Position numbers and translations under genes: made by a program. From Streptomyces zingiberis (lineage in GTDB: Bacteria; Actinomycetota; Actinomycetes; Streptomycetales; Streptomycetaceae), in assembly GCF_012034935.1 (NCBI RefSeq), contig NZ_JAATEN010000001.1, positions 124,001-188,000 of the forward strand: 64,000 bases of DNA. Reading direction: 5' to 3'. The notes beneath the pieces were generated by a model. It saw nothing but the letters and a program-made list of their open reading frames with translations. It had not been told where the DNA came from and did not search any database. Positions 43,799 to 53,104 of the stretch are shown one piece after another. Position 1 is the stretch's first letter, and the number at the start of each line of letters is the position of its first letter.

Positions 43799-44616
43799 AG
43801 CTCTCCCACCACCCGCTCGATGAAGCGTGCCGACTCTTCGGTGTTGAGCGCCTGCGTCCGGAGCATGGCATAGCGTTCGGCGATCAGGGCCACGTCATCC
43901 GGATCCGACAGCAGTTGGCTGCCCACCTGCGCTTCGACGTAAGCGAAGCGGTGGTGGTCGGCCGTCTCCAGGAGCGCCATGGGCCCGTTGAGACCGGCGT
44001 GCGCCCCGATATCGGTTGGCATGACCTGGATGGCGACATGGCGCATCGCGCCGATCGTCAGCAGATGCCGCAGTTGGTCCCGCATGCACTGCGCTCCTCC
44101 AACGGGCCGCCGAAGCGCGATTTCCTCGATGACGAAGCACAGGGCGACAGGCGGTTTCCGCGTCAGCACGGTCTGCCGTTCGAGGCGGGCGGCCACCCGC
44201 TGCTCGATGGTCTCGTCGTCCAGTGGTGGGCAGTGGGCAGCCAGGAGAGCCCGGGCATAACCCTCGGTCTGCAGCTGACCGGGAATGAAGTGGCTCTCAT
44301 AGCAACACAGGCTCACCGCGTCCGCCTCGTGCTGGACAAAATCCACCGCGTACACCGGATACCGGTCCCGGTTCAGGAACACCGCTCCGGCCTTGAGCAT
44401 CCCGTCCGCGCGGAGCAGGTCGTCCACCCGCTCGATGACCTTCGGCTGCGGGATCCTCCGGCCCTGCTCGACCGAGCGGATCATCTCCGCCGAGTAACCC
44501 ACCTCCTCGGCCAGTTCCTCGCGGCTCATACCGGCCCGCTGCCGCCACAGCCGCATCTGGCTCCCGAAGTAGCGCAGCGTTCCCGAGGATCCGTACCTCT
44601 TCGCCATGTCCGTCAC
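43795..44616 (-). CDS. XRE family regulator with DUF5753 domain
   Basis: 273 residues. An N-terminal helix-turn-helix at about 20-75 (LWRQRAGMSREELAEEVGYS, MIRSVEQGRRIPQPKVIER) is followed by the DUF5753 domain (FIPGQLQTEGYARALLAA, CFVIEEIALRRPVGGAQCMR). This is the intact counterpart of the frameshifted gene at 8071. It probably controls development or antibiotic genes, as BldB/WhiJ-type pairs do. GTG 44616 or ATG 44607 could start it. Coupled to two DUF397 genes. Confidence 0.92.
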   Translation of the reverse strand: MTDMAKRYGSSGTLRYFGSQMRLWRQRAGMSREELAEEVGYSAEMIRSVEQGRRIPQPKVIERVDDLLRADGMLKAGAVFLNRDRYPVYAVDFVQHEADAVSLCCYESHFIPGQLQTEGYARALLAAHCPPLDDETIEQRVAARLERQTVLTRKPPVALCFVIEEIALRRPVGGAQCMRDQLRHLLTIGAMRHVAIQVMPTDIGAHAGLNGPMALLETADHHRFAYVEAQVGSQLLSDPDDVALIAERYAMLRTQALNTEESARFIERVVGEL

Positions 44617-45070
44617 CCGCTTTCCGCGCCGATCCGTGCGGCGCCCAGATGGCTTTCGGGGTTCCGGCAGTGCCGCGCCCCCGCCCCGGCGGTGAGGAAC
44701 TTATCCGCTTCTCCCACCTATGGAGCGGTCATCGAATACCTGGTCACTACTTGGGGTTAATTGCGCCAAATTTACGCATCCTGTCGGCAGTTGGACGCCG
44801 TCAAGTCCCCATGCGAGTGAATCCGTCGTCCCGGCCGCCGCATGCCGTAACCCCAACGCCCGCGGCGGCTCTCCGTGACGTGACCGGGCACGTACGCCGT
44901 GGCGCGGTACCCCCGGGCCGGTGCCGCGTCCGCCCCTCCCCGCCGGGCACTCGTGGTGCCCGGCGGGGGCCTACCGGGAACGGTGGGGGCGGGGGAGACA
45001 CACCAGCGGCGGCGGGACGCCGATCAGCGCTGCCGGCCTCGACGGCTCCTCCTCGTGGCGGGGACCGGGG
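44617..45070. other. 454-base intergenic region
   Basis: Contains an AT-richer stretch (about 44697-44795) that probably holds the XRE promoter on the minus strand, and the terminator at 44938-44968. No gene recognised. Confidence 0.6.
44938..44968 (-). terminator. Terminator of the GST gene, 13-bp stem
   Basis: CCCCGCCGGGCAC at 44938-44950 pairs perfectly with 44956-44968 around a 5-base loop, about 100 bases past the GST stop. Confidence 0.8.
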
Positions 45071-46189
45071 TCAGGGGCGTCCCGCCGGGGGGATCTCCTC
45101 GGCGGGGGGCGGCGGGCCCGGTGGGGTGCCGTCGCCGAAGGGGCGGCCGCCGAGCTGTTCCCGGTGGTGCGGGGTGAGCCACCCGGAGAGATCGGGGCCG
45201 GCGGGGACGATGCCGGTGGGGTTGATGCCCGTGTGCACCAGGTAGTAATGGCGCTTGATGTGGTCGAAGTCGACCGTGTCGCCGAAACCGGGCGTCTGGT
45301 AGAGGTCGCGGGCGTAGGCCCACAGCACCGGGTCCTCGGAGATCTTCCGCCGGTTGCACTTGAAGTGGTTGTGGTAGACGGCGTCGAAGCGGACCAGTGT
45401 GGTGAACAGCCGGATGTCGGCCTCGGTGACGGTGTCGCCGACGAGGTAGCGGCGGTCCGCCAAGCGGGCGGAGACCTGCTCCAGCCGGCGGAAGACATCC
45501 CCGTACGCCCGTTCGTACTCCTCCTGGGAGGAGGCGAAACCGGCCCGGTACACGCCGTTGTTGACGTCCCGGTAGACGCCCTCCATGACCTCGTCGATCT
45601 CCTCGCGCAGTGGCTCGGGGTAAAGGTCAGGGGCCCCCGGCCGGTGCAGCGCGGCCCACTCGGTCGCGAGGTCGAGAGTGAGCTGCTGGTAGTCGTTGGT
45701 GACGAGCTGACCGCTCGGGATGTCCACGAGGGCGGGCACGCTCACCCCGCCCGGGTAGTCCGTCTCGCGCGCGTCGTACGCCTCGGCGAGGTGGCGGATG
45801 CCGAGCACCGGGTCACGGCCGTCCGGGTCGAGGGTGAAGCGCCAGCTCCGCTCGTCCTGGATCGGGTCGGCGACGGCCAGCGACAGCGCGTTCTCCAGGC
45901 CCAGCAGGCGGCGGGAGACCAGTGCCCGGCTCGCCCAGGGGCAGGCGCGGCTCACCACCAGCCGGTAACGCCCGGCCTCCACCGGCCAGCCGTCCCGGCT
46001 GTCCGCGGTGACGCGGTCGGCGAAGTGGCTCTTCGAGCGCTTGAACGGGCGGTGCCCGTAGGCGGCATTGGGGTCGGCCGCGCCGCCCGTGGCGTCACCG
46101 GTGGCGCCCGCCGTGTTGTCCGTGCTGCTTCCCGCGGGCTCCGCACGGCCGTCGCCGTCGTCCGTGCCGGTCTCCGTGCGGCCACTCAT
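45071..46189 (-). CDS. Xi-class glutathione S-transferase-like protein (glutathionyl-hydroquinone reductase family)
   Basis: 372 residues. The thioredoxin-like domain has the catalytic Cys in SRACPWASRAL, the CPW signature of Xi-class (ECM4/YqjG-like) enzymes that reduce S-conjugated hydroquinones. The C-terminal helical domain has TNDYQQLT, YLVGDTVTEADIRLFTTLVR and HFKCNRRKI. Streptomyces make mycothiol rather than glutathione, so the thiol partner is probably mycothiol (inference). Residues 1-45 are a Gly/Asp/Ala-rich leader. ATG 46189 has GGGAGGAG eight bases upstream. Confidence 0.92.
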   Translation of the reverse strand: MSGRTETGTDDGDGRAEPAGSSTDNTAGATGDATGGAADPNAAYGHRPFKRSKSHFADRVTADSRDGWPVEAGRYRLVVSRACPWASRALVSRRLLGLENALSLAVADPIQDERSWRFTLDPDGRDPVLGIRHLAEAYDARETDYPGGVSVPALVDIPSGQLVTNDYQQLTLDLATEWAALHRPGAPDLYPEPLREEIDEVMEGVYRDVNNGVYRAGFASSQEEYERAYGDVFRRLEQVSARLADRRYLVGDTVTEADIRLFTTLVRFDAVYHNHFKCNRRKISEDPVLWAYARDLYQTPGFGDTVDFDHIKRHYYLVHTGINPTGIVPAGPDLSGWLTPHHREQLGGRPFGDGTPPGPPPPAEEIPPAGRP

Positions 46190-46570
46190 CCGCCGGCTCC
46201 TCCCGAAAGGCCCGGGGCCGGGCCGGGCCGGGACCCGCCGCCGTGGACGGGAGCCCGCCGCCGTGGACGCCGGCCGCACCGGGCGGTGTACGTGTCGGTC
46301 CTGGTACACCTGCCCCGAATCCGCCGTGATGTACGTCCGCGGCGGACGGTGTAATCCATCCGGGTCCCTCCGGGACGCTCCGGCCGCTCCGGGCACGCGA
46401 GGGGAACCGGGAAGGGGACCGGGACCGGGATCCACGGCGGGCCGCCCTGCGGCGGCTCCCGGCCCCGGGGCCGTCCGGGAGCCGCGCCGCCCCACGACCA
46501 CGGCGCCCCGCGACCACGGCGCTCCGCGCCCGCTCCGCTCCGCGGCCTTCCGTGCCGGCCGGCGGCGGGT
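46190..46570. other. 381-base intergenic region, nothing recognised
   Basis: G/C-rich sequence between the GST start and the DUF5063 stop. Low-complexity open frames only. Confidence 0.55.
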
Positions 46571-47245
46571 TCAGCCCCGGCCGGGCTCCGTGGACACGCC
46601 CAGCGGGATGCCGATCTCGGCGGCCATCACGCGGCCCGCCTCCTCCTCCAGCGAACCGTCGTCGGAGGCGGCCTCCGCGTCCAGGTCGAGCCCGTCCAGC
46701 TCCTCCAGGGGGCTGCCGGTGCGGATGTGGCTGAGCAGCGACTGGAGGGCGCGGAGCGCGGCGGACGCCGTCGGGCCCCAGGTCGAGAAGTAGGAGAACT
46801 GCCACCACCACAGCGCCTCGGCGACCCGGCCCGCCTGGTAGTGCGCCATGCCGTGACGGAGGTCGCTGATGATGTCGGCGAGGTCGTCGGAGATCCGGTG
46901 CGGGACGGGCTCGCTGCGCGGCACATACGGGTCGAAGACCTCGGAGTAGACGTCCGCCGGCTCCAGCAGCGCGGCGAACCGCTCGCGCAGCTCGTCCATG
47001 TCGAGCTCCGGGCCGATGTCCGGTTCGTACCGCTCCACCGGGACGAAGTCCTCGTGCGCGCCGAGCCGGCCGCCGGCCAGCAGCAGTTGCGAGACCTCCA
47101 GCAGCAGGAACGGGATCGCGCTGCCGGGCTCGTCCCCCTTCGCCACCTCCGTGACCGCGACCAGGAAACTCTCGATCTGGTCCGCGATCTGTACCGAGAA
47201 GTCGTCCGGGCTCCGCCGGGCGTCGTGCAGTGTGGCGTCAGACAT
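46571..47245 (-). CDS. DUF5063 domain-containing protein
   Basis: 224 residues, function unknown. Conserved DUF5063 features are [60 protein letters not shown] and [14 protein letters not shown]. The start ATG 47245 lies inside the last codons of recR (8-base overlap) with GGAGA ten bases upstream. Co-transcription with recR is conserved in Streptomyces and hints at a DNA-maintenance link (inference). Confidence 0.9.
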   Translation of the reverse strand: MSDATLHDARRSPDDFSVQIADQIESFLVAVTEVAKGDEPGSAIPFLLLEVSQLLLAGGRLGAHEDFVPVERYEPDIGPELDMDELRERFAALLEPADVYSEVFDPYVPRSEPVPHRISDDLADIISDLRHGMAHYQAGRVAEALWWWQFSYFSTWGPTASAALRALQSLLSHIRTGSPLEELDGLDLDAEAASDDGSLEEEAGRVMAAEIGIPLGVSTEPGRG

Positions 47246-47837
47246 CGAGCAATCGTCTCCCTTCGAAGGCACGCCCGAGGGTGACCTCGTCGGCGTACTC
47301 CAGATCCCCCCCGACCGGGAGACCACTGGCCAGTCGTGTGACCCTCATGCCCATGGGTTTGATCATGCGCGCGAGGTAGGTGGCGGTGGCCTCTCCCTCG
47401 AGGTTGGGGTCGGTGGCCAGGATCAGCTCGGTGACGGTGCCGTCCGCGAGCCTGGCCAGCAGTTCCCGTATACGCAGATCATCGGGGCCTACACCCTCGA
47501 TCGGGCTGATCGCCCCGCCGAGTACGTGGTAGCGCCCGCGGAACTCCCGGGTGCGCTCGATGGCGACGACGTCCTTGGGCTCCTCGACCACGCAGATGAC
47601 CGCCGGATCACGGCGCGGGTCCAGGCAGACCCGGCACCGCTCTTCCTGCGCCACGTTGCCGCACACCGCGCAGAACCGGACCTTGGCCTTCACCTCGGTG
47701 AGCGCGTGCGCGAGGCGGCGGACGTCGGCCGGCTCGGACTGGAGGATGTGGAAGGCGATCCGCTGCGCGCTCTTGGGACCGACGCCGGGCAGCCTGCCCA
47801 ACTCGTCGATGAGGTCCTGGACCACGCCTTCGTACAC
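47238..47837 (-). CDS. recR: Recombination protein RecR
   Basis: 199 residues, the family's exact length. RecR acts with RecO and RecF to load RecA at gaps. It shows the helix-hairpin-helix [20 protein letters not shown], the Cys4 zinc finger CAVC...CRVC at about 57-73, the Toprim domain from [11 protein letters not shown] to [13 protein letters not shown], and the terminal [19 protein letters not shown]. Start GTG 47837 has GGGAGA nine bases upstream. Overlaps DUF5063 downstream. Confidence 0.97.
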   Translation of the reverse strand: MYEGVVQDLIDELGRLPGVGPKSAQRIAFHILQSEPADVRRLAHALTEVKAKVRFCAVCGNVAQEERCRVCLDPRRDPAVICVVEEPKDVVAIERTREFRGRYHVLGGAISPIEGVGPDDLRIRELLARLADGTVTELILATDPNLEGEATATYLARMIKPMGMRVTRLASGLPVGGDLEYADEVTLGRAFEGRRLLDV

Positions 47838-48088
47838 GGGTCGTCTTCTCCCTGCCTGGTCGTTCCGGTCGGCGGTGCCGCTTCGGCCGCCGATTCCGCT
47901 GTCGCCGCCCGCCGCCCGCCGACCGCTGTCCACCGCCTGCGGTTCACCGCCTGCGGTTCACCGGCCGGGCGGTGCTGCGCCTCCCCGGTGCGGCGGTCCC
48001 GCTCAGCCGGCCGGCGCCGGGCGGAACGGGCCGCTCCTGCCCGGCGCCGGGCCCTCACCGGGACGGGCCGGCGCCGGGGGCAGGCCGG

Positions 48089-48424
48089 TCAGAAGGGCAG
48101 GCCGGGCGTTCCGCCGAGCCCCTGGGTCAGCGGGCCGAGCTTCTCCTGCTGGAGCGCGCTCGCGGCGGCGTTGGCGTCGCGCACCGCCGCCAGCACGAGA
48201 TCGGCGAGAGTCTCCGTGTCCTCAGGGTCCACGGCCTTGGGGTCGATGACCAGCCCCTGGAGCTCACCGGCTCCGGTGACCGTGGCCTTCACGAGCCCGC
48301 CGCCCGCGGAGCCCTCGACCGAGGTCTCGGCCAGTTGTTCCTGCGCCGAGGCGAGGTCCTGCTGCATCTTCTGGGCCTGCTGCAACAACTGCTGCATGTC
48401 GGGCTGGCCACCACCGGGAAACAC
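48089..48424 (-). CDS. YbaB/EbfC family nucleoid-associated protein
   Basis: 111 residues. YbaB forms dimers that bind DNA and sits beside recR and dnaX in most bacteria, as here. Features: [38 protein letters not shown] and [20 protein letters not shown] 48424 has AGGAG about nine bases upstream. The 250 bases to recR contain a direct repeat CACCGCCTGCGGTT (near 47930-47957) but no gene. Confidence 0.94.
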   Translation of the reverse strand: MFPGGGQPDMQQLLQQAQKMQQDLASAQEQLAETSVEGSAGGGLVKATVTGAGELQGLVIDPKAVDPEDTETLADLVLAAVRDANAAASALQQEKLGPLTQGLGGTPGLPF

Positions 48425-48876
48425 GTGCGTACGCTCCTGGCATCGACGACGGTTCGGTCTGCTTCGCCTGATGAGCCTACGTGGTCACCCGGGGGCGCGC
48501 GCCACACCTCGGGGCAGGAAACCGGCCGGGTTCGCTGCCGGATCCGCCGTCGGATCCGCCGCCCGGTTCGGTGGCCCGGCTCCCCTGCCGGGTCCCTTGC
48601 CCCGGCGGCCACCGCGCTGCGTGGTGCCGACGGTGCGCAGGGTGCCCGCGGGGGGCGGATCGGCCACCGCCGGTGCGGGGAGCCATACCCGGGCACGGGC
48701 GCCGGGCGCCGCCCCGGGCTCCGGGTCCCGGGCCTCGGGCGGAAGGTCCGGATCCGGGCCCCGGTACGGGCGTCGGGTTGTGGCGGCGCCCCGGAGTACG
48801 AGTGGACGCGCGGGCGCCGACGGCGCGGATCCCCGGCAGGGAGCGTCCCCGCCCGAAGGCGGCCTGGCGCCGGGGG
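48425..48876. other. 452-base intergenic region between dnaX and ybaB
   Basis: Separates the dnaX stop from the ybaB start, both on the minus strand. Low-complexity G/C-rich sequence; the ybaB promoter lies here by position. No gene recognised. Confidence 0.55.
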
Positions 48877-51360
48877 CTACTGGTGCTCGATCTCCTCGAC
48901 CACCGTCGCGCCGAGTTCCCGGACGATCAGGTCATGCCCGGAGAGGGCCGAGTCGTCGAGATCGGGATCGTCGGCGGCCGGCATGTCGTCCTCCAGCGCC
49001 ACCGGCCGGCGCGGCGGTTCCGGGGCGGGCCGGGCCGGACGCGGAGCGGATGCCTCCGGGCGCGGGGCGGGCTCCGCCGAGGAGGCCGGGCCGCTCCCGG
49101 GGCCCCCGGGGGACGGCGGACGCGGTGCGGGGGTGGGCGGACGCGGAGCGGCCTGCGCGCCCCCGAAACCGCCCCCACCGCCTCCACCACCGAAGCCCTG
49201 GCCGGGACCGGGGCCCGGCGGGGGAGCCGAGCCGCCGCCGGCCCCTCCCGTGGGGTCGACCACCGATTCGATCTTCCACTGCACCTGGAGCGCGTCGGAC
49301 AGCGCCTGGCGGAGGACGTCCTCGCTGCCACCGCCGACGAAGCTGTCCCGGGCGCCGGGGTTGGAGAAGCCGATCTGCAGGGTGCTCCCGTCGAACCCCA
49401 CGACGTGCGCGTTCTGGCTGAGCAGGATCCAGGTGAACCGGCGGCGGTTCTTCACCGCCTCCAGGATGTCCGGCCACATCTGCCGCACCTGGAGCGCACC
49501 CTGTCCCGCGCCGGGCGGGGCGGCCGACCCCGCGGTCGGGGCCGGGGCTGCGGAGGACGCGCCTCCGGGGGGCCCGGACGCCGGTCCGCCCGCGGCGCCC
49601 GCGTCCGGGGAACCGCCCCGGCCCTGGCCGGGCGCGGCGGCCGTGGGCCAGCCGCCGGGACGGCGGCCGGCGGGGCTCTCGCCGCCACCCGAGCCCGTTC
49701 CGGCGCCGGCGCCCGCGCCGCCCTGCCCGGCTCCGGGCCAGGAACCCGGCCGCCGGCCGCCGTCACCGGCGGTCCCGGCCTGACCTGCCTGGCTGCCGTG
49801 GCCGCCGTGACTTCCTCGACCGGCCTCCCCCTGACCGGCCGCTCCGGTTCCGGCCGCGGCACCGGCACCGGCACCCGTACCGGAAGCGGCACCCGGCCAG
49901 GCACCAGCAGGACGAGTCGCCGGGCCGGCGTCCCCGGCCGGCTCCGGTACGGGGCCGCCGGGCTCCGCGCCCGGCGCCTGCCCGGCCGCGCCCTGCGAGG
50001 CCACCTCCGCGCCGCCGGACGGGCCCACCGGCCGGCCCGGGGCGGCCGGTGCCACGGCTGGGGATGGCTCGCCCGGCTGCGGTCCGCGGTTCGGCAGCGC
50101 GGCCCGGGCGGCGGCCGGACCCGCCGGCCCGCCGGCCGCCGGCGCGGAGAACGCGGAGGTCTCAGCCCCCGGGGCCGCGCCCGCGCCGAAGCCACCCGCC
50201 GGGACGCCACGCTCCAGCCGCTCCAGCCGGGCCTGCACGGAACGCTCGTCGTCGAAGGCCGCGGGCAACAGGACGCGCGCGCAGATCAGTTCGAGCTGGA
50301 GCCGTGGGGAGGTCGCACCCCGCATCTCCGTCAGCCCCGTGTTGACCAGGTCCGCGGCCCGGCTCAGCTCGGCCGCGCCGAAGGCGGACGCCTGTGCCTG
50401 CATCCGTTCGAGGAGGTCGGCGGGGGCGTCGATCAGCCCCTTGTCGGCGGCGTCCGGGACGGCGGCCAGGATCACCAGGTCCCGCAGGCGCTCCAGCAGG
50501 TCGGCGACGAAGCGGCGCGGGTCGTTGCCCCCCTCCACGACCCGGTCCGTGACCTCGAACACCGCACTGCCGTCGCCCGCCGCGAAGGCGTCGACCACGG
50601 CGTCGAGAAGGGAGCTGTCGGTGTAGCCGAGCAGGGCCGTGGCCATGGCGTACGTCACACCCTCCGCGCCGGCGCCGGCGAGAAGCTGGTCCATGACGGA
50701 CATCGAGTCCCGCACGGAGCCCGCCCCGGCCCGGACGACCAGCGGCAGCACCGCGTCGTCGACGGGGATCGACTCACGCTCGCAGACCTCCGCGAGGTAG
50801 TCCCGGAGGGTCCCCGGGGGCACCAGCCGGAACGGGTAGTGGTGCGTGCGCGACCGGATCGTGCCGATGACCTTCTCCGGCTCGGTGGTCGCGAAGATGA
50901 ACTTGAGGTGCTCCGGGGGCTCCTCCACCACCTTCAGCAGGGCGTTGAACCCCGCCGAGGTGACCATGTGCGCCTCGTCGATGATGTAGATCTTGTAGCG
51001 GCTGGAGGCGGGGCCGAAGAACGCCTTCTCCCGCAGCTCACGGGCGTCGTCCACACCGCCGTGCGACGCGGCGTCGATCTCGATGACGTCGATCGAGCCC
51101 GGGCCGTTGCGGGCGAGATCCCGGCAGGAGTGGCACTCGCCACAGGGCTGGGGCGTCGGCCCCTGCTCGCAGTTGAGGCAGCGGGCGAGGATGCGGGCGC
51201 TGGTCGTCTTGCCACAGCCGCGCGGGCCGCTGAACAGATACGCGTGGTTGACGCGATTGTTCCGCAGCGCCTGCTGCAGCGGGTCGGTGACGTGCGACTG
51301 CCCGATGACCTCGGCGAAGGTCTCGGGACGGTAGCGACGGTAGAGCGCGAGGGACGACAC
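48877..51360 (-). CDS. dnaX: DNA polymerase III subunits gamma and tau
   Basis: 827 residues; clamp-loader subunit of the replicase. The AAA+ domain spans about 1-365 with Walker A GPRGCGKTT (Lys51), the zinc-binding Cys cluster CEQGPTPQPCGECHSC, Walker B IYIIDEAHM and the sensor ATTEPEKV. A Gly/Ala/Pro linker of about 250 residues follows, then the tau region RQMWPDILEAVKNRRRFTWI and a proline-rich end. No obvious frameshift slip site for a short gamma form was seen. GTG 51360 begins MSSLALYRRYRPETF, the family start; the frame upstream is a shadow. SRP RNA is encoded 220 bases upstream on the same strand. Confidence 0.97.
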   Translation of the reverse strand: MSSLALYRRYRPETFAEVIGQSHVTDPLQQALRNNRVNHAYLFSGPRGCGKTTSARILARCLNCEQGPTPQPCGECHSCRDLARNGPGSIDVIEIDAASHGGVDDARELREKAFFGPASSRYKIYIIDEAHMVTSAGFNALLKVVEEPPEHLKFIFATTEPEKVIGTIRSRTHHYPFRLVPPGTLRDYLAEVCERESIPVDDAVLPLVVRAGAGSVRDSMSVMDQLLAGAGAEGVTYAMATALLGYTDSSLLDAVVDAFAAGDGSAVFEVTDRVVEGGNDPRRFVADLLERLRDLVILAAVPDAADKGLIDAPADLLERMQAQASAFGAAELSRAADLVNTGLTEMRGATSPRLQLELICARVLLPAAFDDERSVQARLERLERGVPAGGFGAGAAPGAETSAFSAPAAGGPAGPAAARAALPNRGPQPGEPSPAVAPAAPGRPVGPSGGAEVASQGAAGQAPGAEPGGPVPEPAGDAGPATRPAGAWPGAASGTGAGAGAAAGTGAAGQGEAGRGSHGGHGSQAGQAGTAGDGGRRPGSWPGAGQGGAGAGAGTGSGGGESPAGRRPGGWPTAAAPGQGRGGSPDAGAAGGPASGPPGGASSAAPAPTAGSAAPPGAGQGALQVRQMWPDILEAVKNRRRFTWILLSQNAHVVGFDGSTLQIGFSNPGARDSFVGGGSEDVLRQALSDALQVQWKIESVVDPTGGAGGGSAPPPGPGPGQGFGGGGGGGGFGGAQAAPRPPTPAPRPPSPGGPGSGPASSAEPAPRPEASAPRPARPAPEPPRRPVALEDDMPAADDPDLDDSALSGHDLIVRELGATVVEEIEHQ

Positions 51361-51582
51361 ACCCCCGACGATATCGGCAGCCGCCGACAGCCGGGCCCCG
51401 GCCGCGTCCCGTCCGGCCCGGGCGGCGGGCCACGGCAGAGCACGGCGGGCCACCGCAGACCGTCGGCATCGGGCCGACGGCACTCCCCCGCCCCGGCACC
51501 GAACGCACCGTACGGCAGCTCCCGGCACCACCCCGGCACCACTGCGGACCGGCGGCGCCCCGGCCCGGCCCGGAGAACGTCA

Positions 51583-51671
51583 ACGCCCCTCACGCACCCG
51601 CCAGAGCCCACTTACCCTTGCTGCCTTCCGGCCCTGGGGGAGTTCGGTGAGATAGCGCCACGTGAGGGGCT
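51583..51671 (-). ncRNA. ffs: Signal recognition particle RNA, small bacterial type (4.5S)
   Basis: Read on the minus strand, it carries the universal SRP apical loop GGCCGGAAGGCAGCAAGGG at about 51633-51614, flanked by ACCGAACTCCCCC and TAAGTGGGCTCTGG. Its ends CCCCTCACG and CGTGAGGGG pair to close the long hairpin. Length about 88 bases. The RNA binds Ffh for membrane targeting. It lies between dnaX and tRNA-Ser, a conserved Streptomyces location. End points are approximate by a few bases. Confidence 0.95.
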
Positions 51672-51678
51672 GAGCCCC

Positions 51679-51708
51679 ACCCTAGCGGATCCCGGACGCC
51701 GATTCGAA
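51679..51708 (-). promoter_or_regulatory. Putative SRP RNA promoter
   Basis: On the minus strand TTCGAA (51708-51703) and TAGGGT (51684-51679) are 18 bases apart, with TAGGGT eight bases before the RNA. A fair match to housekeeping promoters. Confidence 0.45.
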
Positions 51709-51921
51709 CCCGCTCCGGAGGAAGCCCCGGGGAGCGGCCCGGACCCGCCCCTCCACCCCGCGAGACCGCCCCGCCCCGTGCCCGGGCACGGCCCGCCGAC
51801 CCCCTCGCGACGGGCCCCGGGCCTGTCCGAGGCCGCCCCCGGACACCCCGGCCCAGGGCGGCCGGGGCCCGGGGAGGGAGGGGTTCGCTAGCACTGCCTC
51901 ACGTCTTGTATTGTTTGCGGC

Positions 51922-52009
51922 GGAGGATTCGCCTAGAGGCCTAGGGCGCACGCTTGGAAAGCGTGTTGGGGGCAACCCCTCACGAGTTCGAATCTCGTAT
52001 CCTCCGCCA
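51922..52009 (+). tRNA. tRNA-Ser (anticodon GGA), CCA encoded
   Basis: Class II tRNA with a long variable arm. The acceptor GGAGGAT at 51922-51928 pairs with ATCCTCC at 51999-52005, followed by G and an encoded CCA. The anticodon stem CACGC/GCGTG encloses TTGGAAA with GGA at 51956-51958. The variable arm TTGGGGGCAACCCCT and the T-arm ACGAG-TTCGAAT-CTCGT fold correctly. A UUCG-loop terminator follows. Confidence 0.97.
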
Positions 52010-52030
52010 GTGCCTCACCGGGCACGATGT

Positions 52031-52064
52031 CGAGGGGCCCCACCGTTCGCGGTGGGGCCCCTCG
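52031..52064 (+). terminator. Terminator after tRNA-Ser with TTCG loop
   Basis: A 15-bp perfect stem, CGAGGGGCCCCACCG with its complement, closes a stable TTCG tetraloop. Confidence 0.9.
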
Positions 52065-52313
52065 GCGTTGCTGGTCTCAGTTGTCCTGCGTTGTCCTGGT
52101 GTTCGTCCACACAGGGCGCGTTCGGGGCTTCCCGGGGTACTCCCGATCTTCCCGTGGGCCGCCTCGGGCGCGTGGCCGGTCTCGCGCCGCGCTGCCTGGC
52201 CCGGTGCCCGGCCGGGCGGCGGGCCGGTCCGCACAAGCCGGCACCGTCCTCGTACGCCGCCGCCGGCTCCCCAGCGGGCCGGTCCGGATCCCTGCACCGC
52301 CAGGCCGCCGGCC

Positions 52314-52350
52314 GCGGACGGCGGACGGCGGGCGGCGGACGGCGGACGGG
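52314..52350. repeat. Tandem 7-bp repeat (GCGGACG)
   Basis: Five GCGGACG units, one degenerate (GCGGGCG), end a few bases beyond the RskA-like gene's stop. The rest of 52065-52313 shows nothing recognisable. Confidence 0.8.
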
Positions 52351-52354
52351 CGGT

Positions 52355-53104
52355 TCAGGCGGGGAGATCGAGGAGGACCACCGGGTCGGAGGTGGGCTGC
52401 GGGGAGCCGCCCGCCGGTTCGACGGTGACGCCCATCGCGGACGCCGTGCCGAGCGCGCCCTCCATCAGGACGGCCCGGCTGGTACGGCCGGCGTCCATCA
52501 GCCCGGCCGGGCGCATGGTGTCACCGTCGGCGAACCAGAGCTGGTAGACCTTGCCGTCCGGAAGGGGGGTCATGCCGGTGGCGGTGAAGACGGCCTTGTC
52601 GCGGGCGGCGGAGACGACCACCGTCCCGCTCGTCCCGTCCTCGAACCGCGCCGTGCGGGACTTGGCGTCCGGGGCGGCCAGGACCGCCGCGAGCTGGTCC
52701 GCCCGCTGCTGCGCCTGGTGCGCGTCCCGGCGGGCGTCCTCCACCTGCGTGTGCTGCCAGGCCGCGGTGGCACCGAGCGCGGCCGTCAGGGCGACGCAGG
52801 CGGCCAGCGCCCAGTTCGACAGCAGGCGCCTGAGCACGCGGGCGCGCGCCGGCGCGCGGACCACCGGGGGTTCCTGCCGGACGGTGGCGATACGGCGGAT
52901 CACCTGCTCCTTGAGGGCGGGCGCGGGCGGCGCGGAGGCGGCCAGACCCAGCCGCGCCGCCGTGGCGGCCAGCTCACGCACCTCCTCGGCGCACGCCTCG
53001 CACACGGTCAGGTGCCGCTCGAACCGCGCGCGCTCCTCGGCGTCCAGGGCGTGCAGGGCGTAGGCCCCGGTCAGGGTGTGCAGGTCTGCTGCGGTGCTGG
53101 TCAT
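52355..53104 (-). CDS. rskA: RskA-type anti-sigma factor
   Basis: 249 residues. The N-terminal anti-sigma domain has the ZAS motif H31-x3-C35-x2-C38 (HLTVCEACAEEV). One membrane helix follows at about 92-112 (WALAACVALTAALGATAAW). The outside RskA domain has GTVVVSAARDKAVFTATGM, GKVYQLWFADGD and a closing VEPAGGSPQPT. In Mycobacterium, RskA holds SigK at the membrane until regulated proteolysis. ATG 53104 overlaps the sigma gene stop (ATGA). Confidence 0.92.
   Translation of the reverse strand: MTSTAADLHTLTGAYALHALDAEERARFERHLTVCEACAEEVRELAATAARLGLAASAPPAPALKEQVIRRIATVRQEPPVVRAPARARVLRRLLSNWALAACVALTAALGATAAWQHTQVEDARRDAHQAQQRADQLAAVLAAPDAKSRTARFEDGTSGTVVVSAARDKAVFTATGMTPLPDGKVYQLWFADGDTMRPAGLMDAGRTSRAVLMEGALGTASAMGVTVEPAGGSPQPTSDPVVLLDLPA

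Noticed and set aside
48877..51360. Programmed frameshift in dnaX giving a short gamma subunit
   Set aside because: No A-rich slippery run with a following hairpin is visible near the end of the AAA+ domain.
48481..51891. A 1136-codon open frame on the plus strand
   Set aside because: Entirely antisense to dnaX and its flanks, without recognisable domains.
51922..52064. tRNA-Ser as an integration site
   Set aside because: No repeated tRNA 3' end, integrase or excisionase is visible downstream; a terminator and ordinary genes follow.
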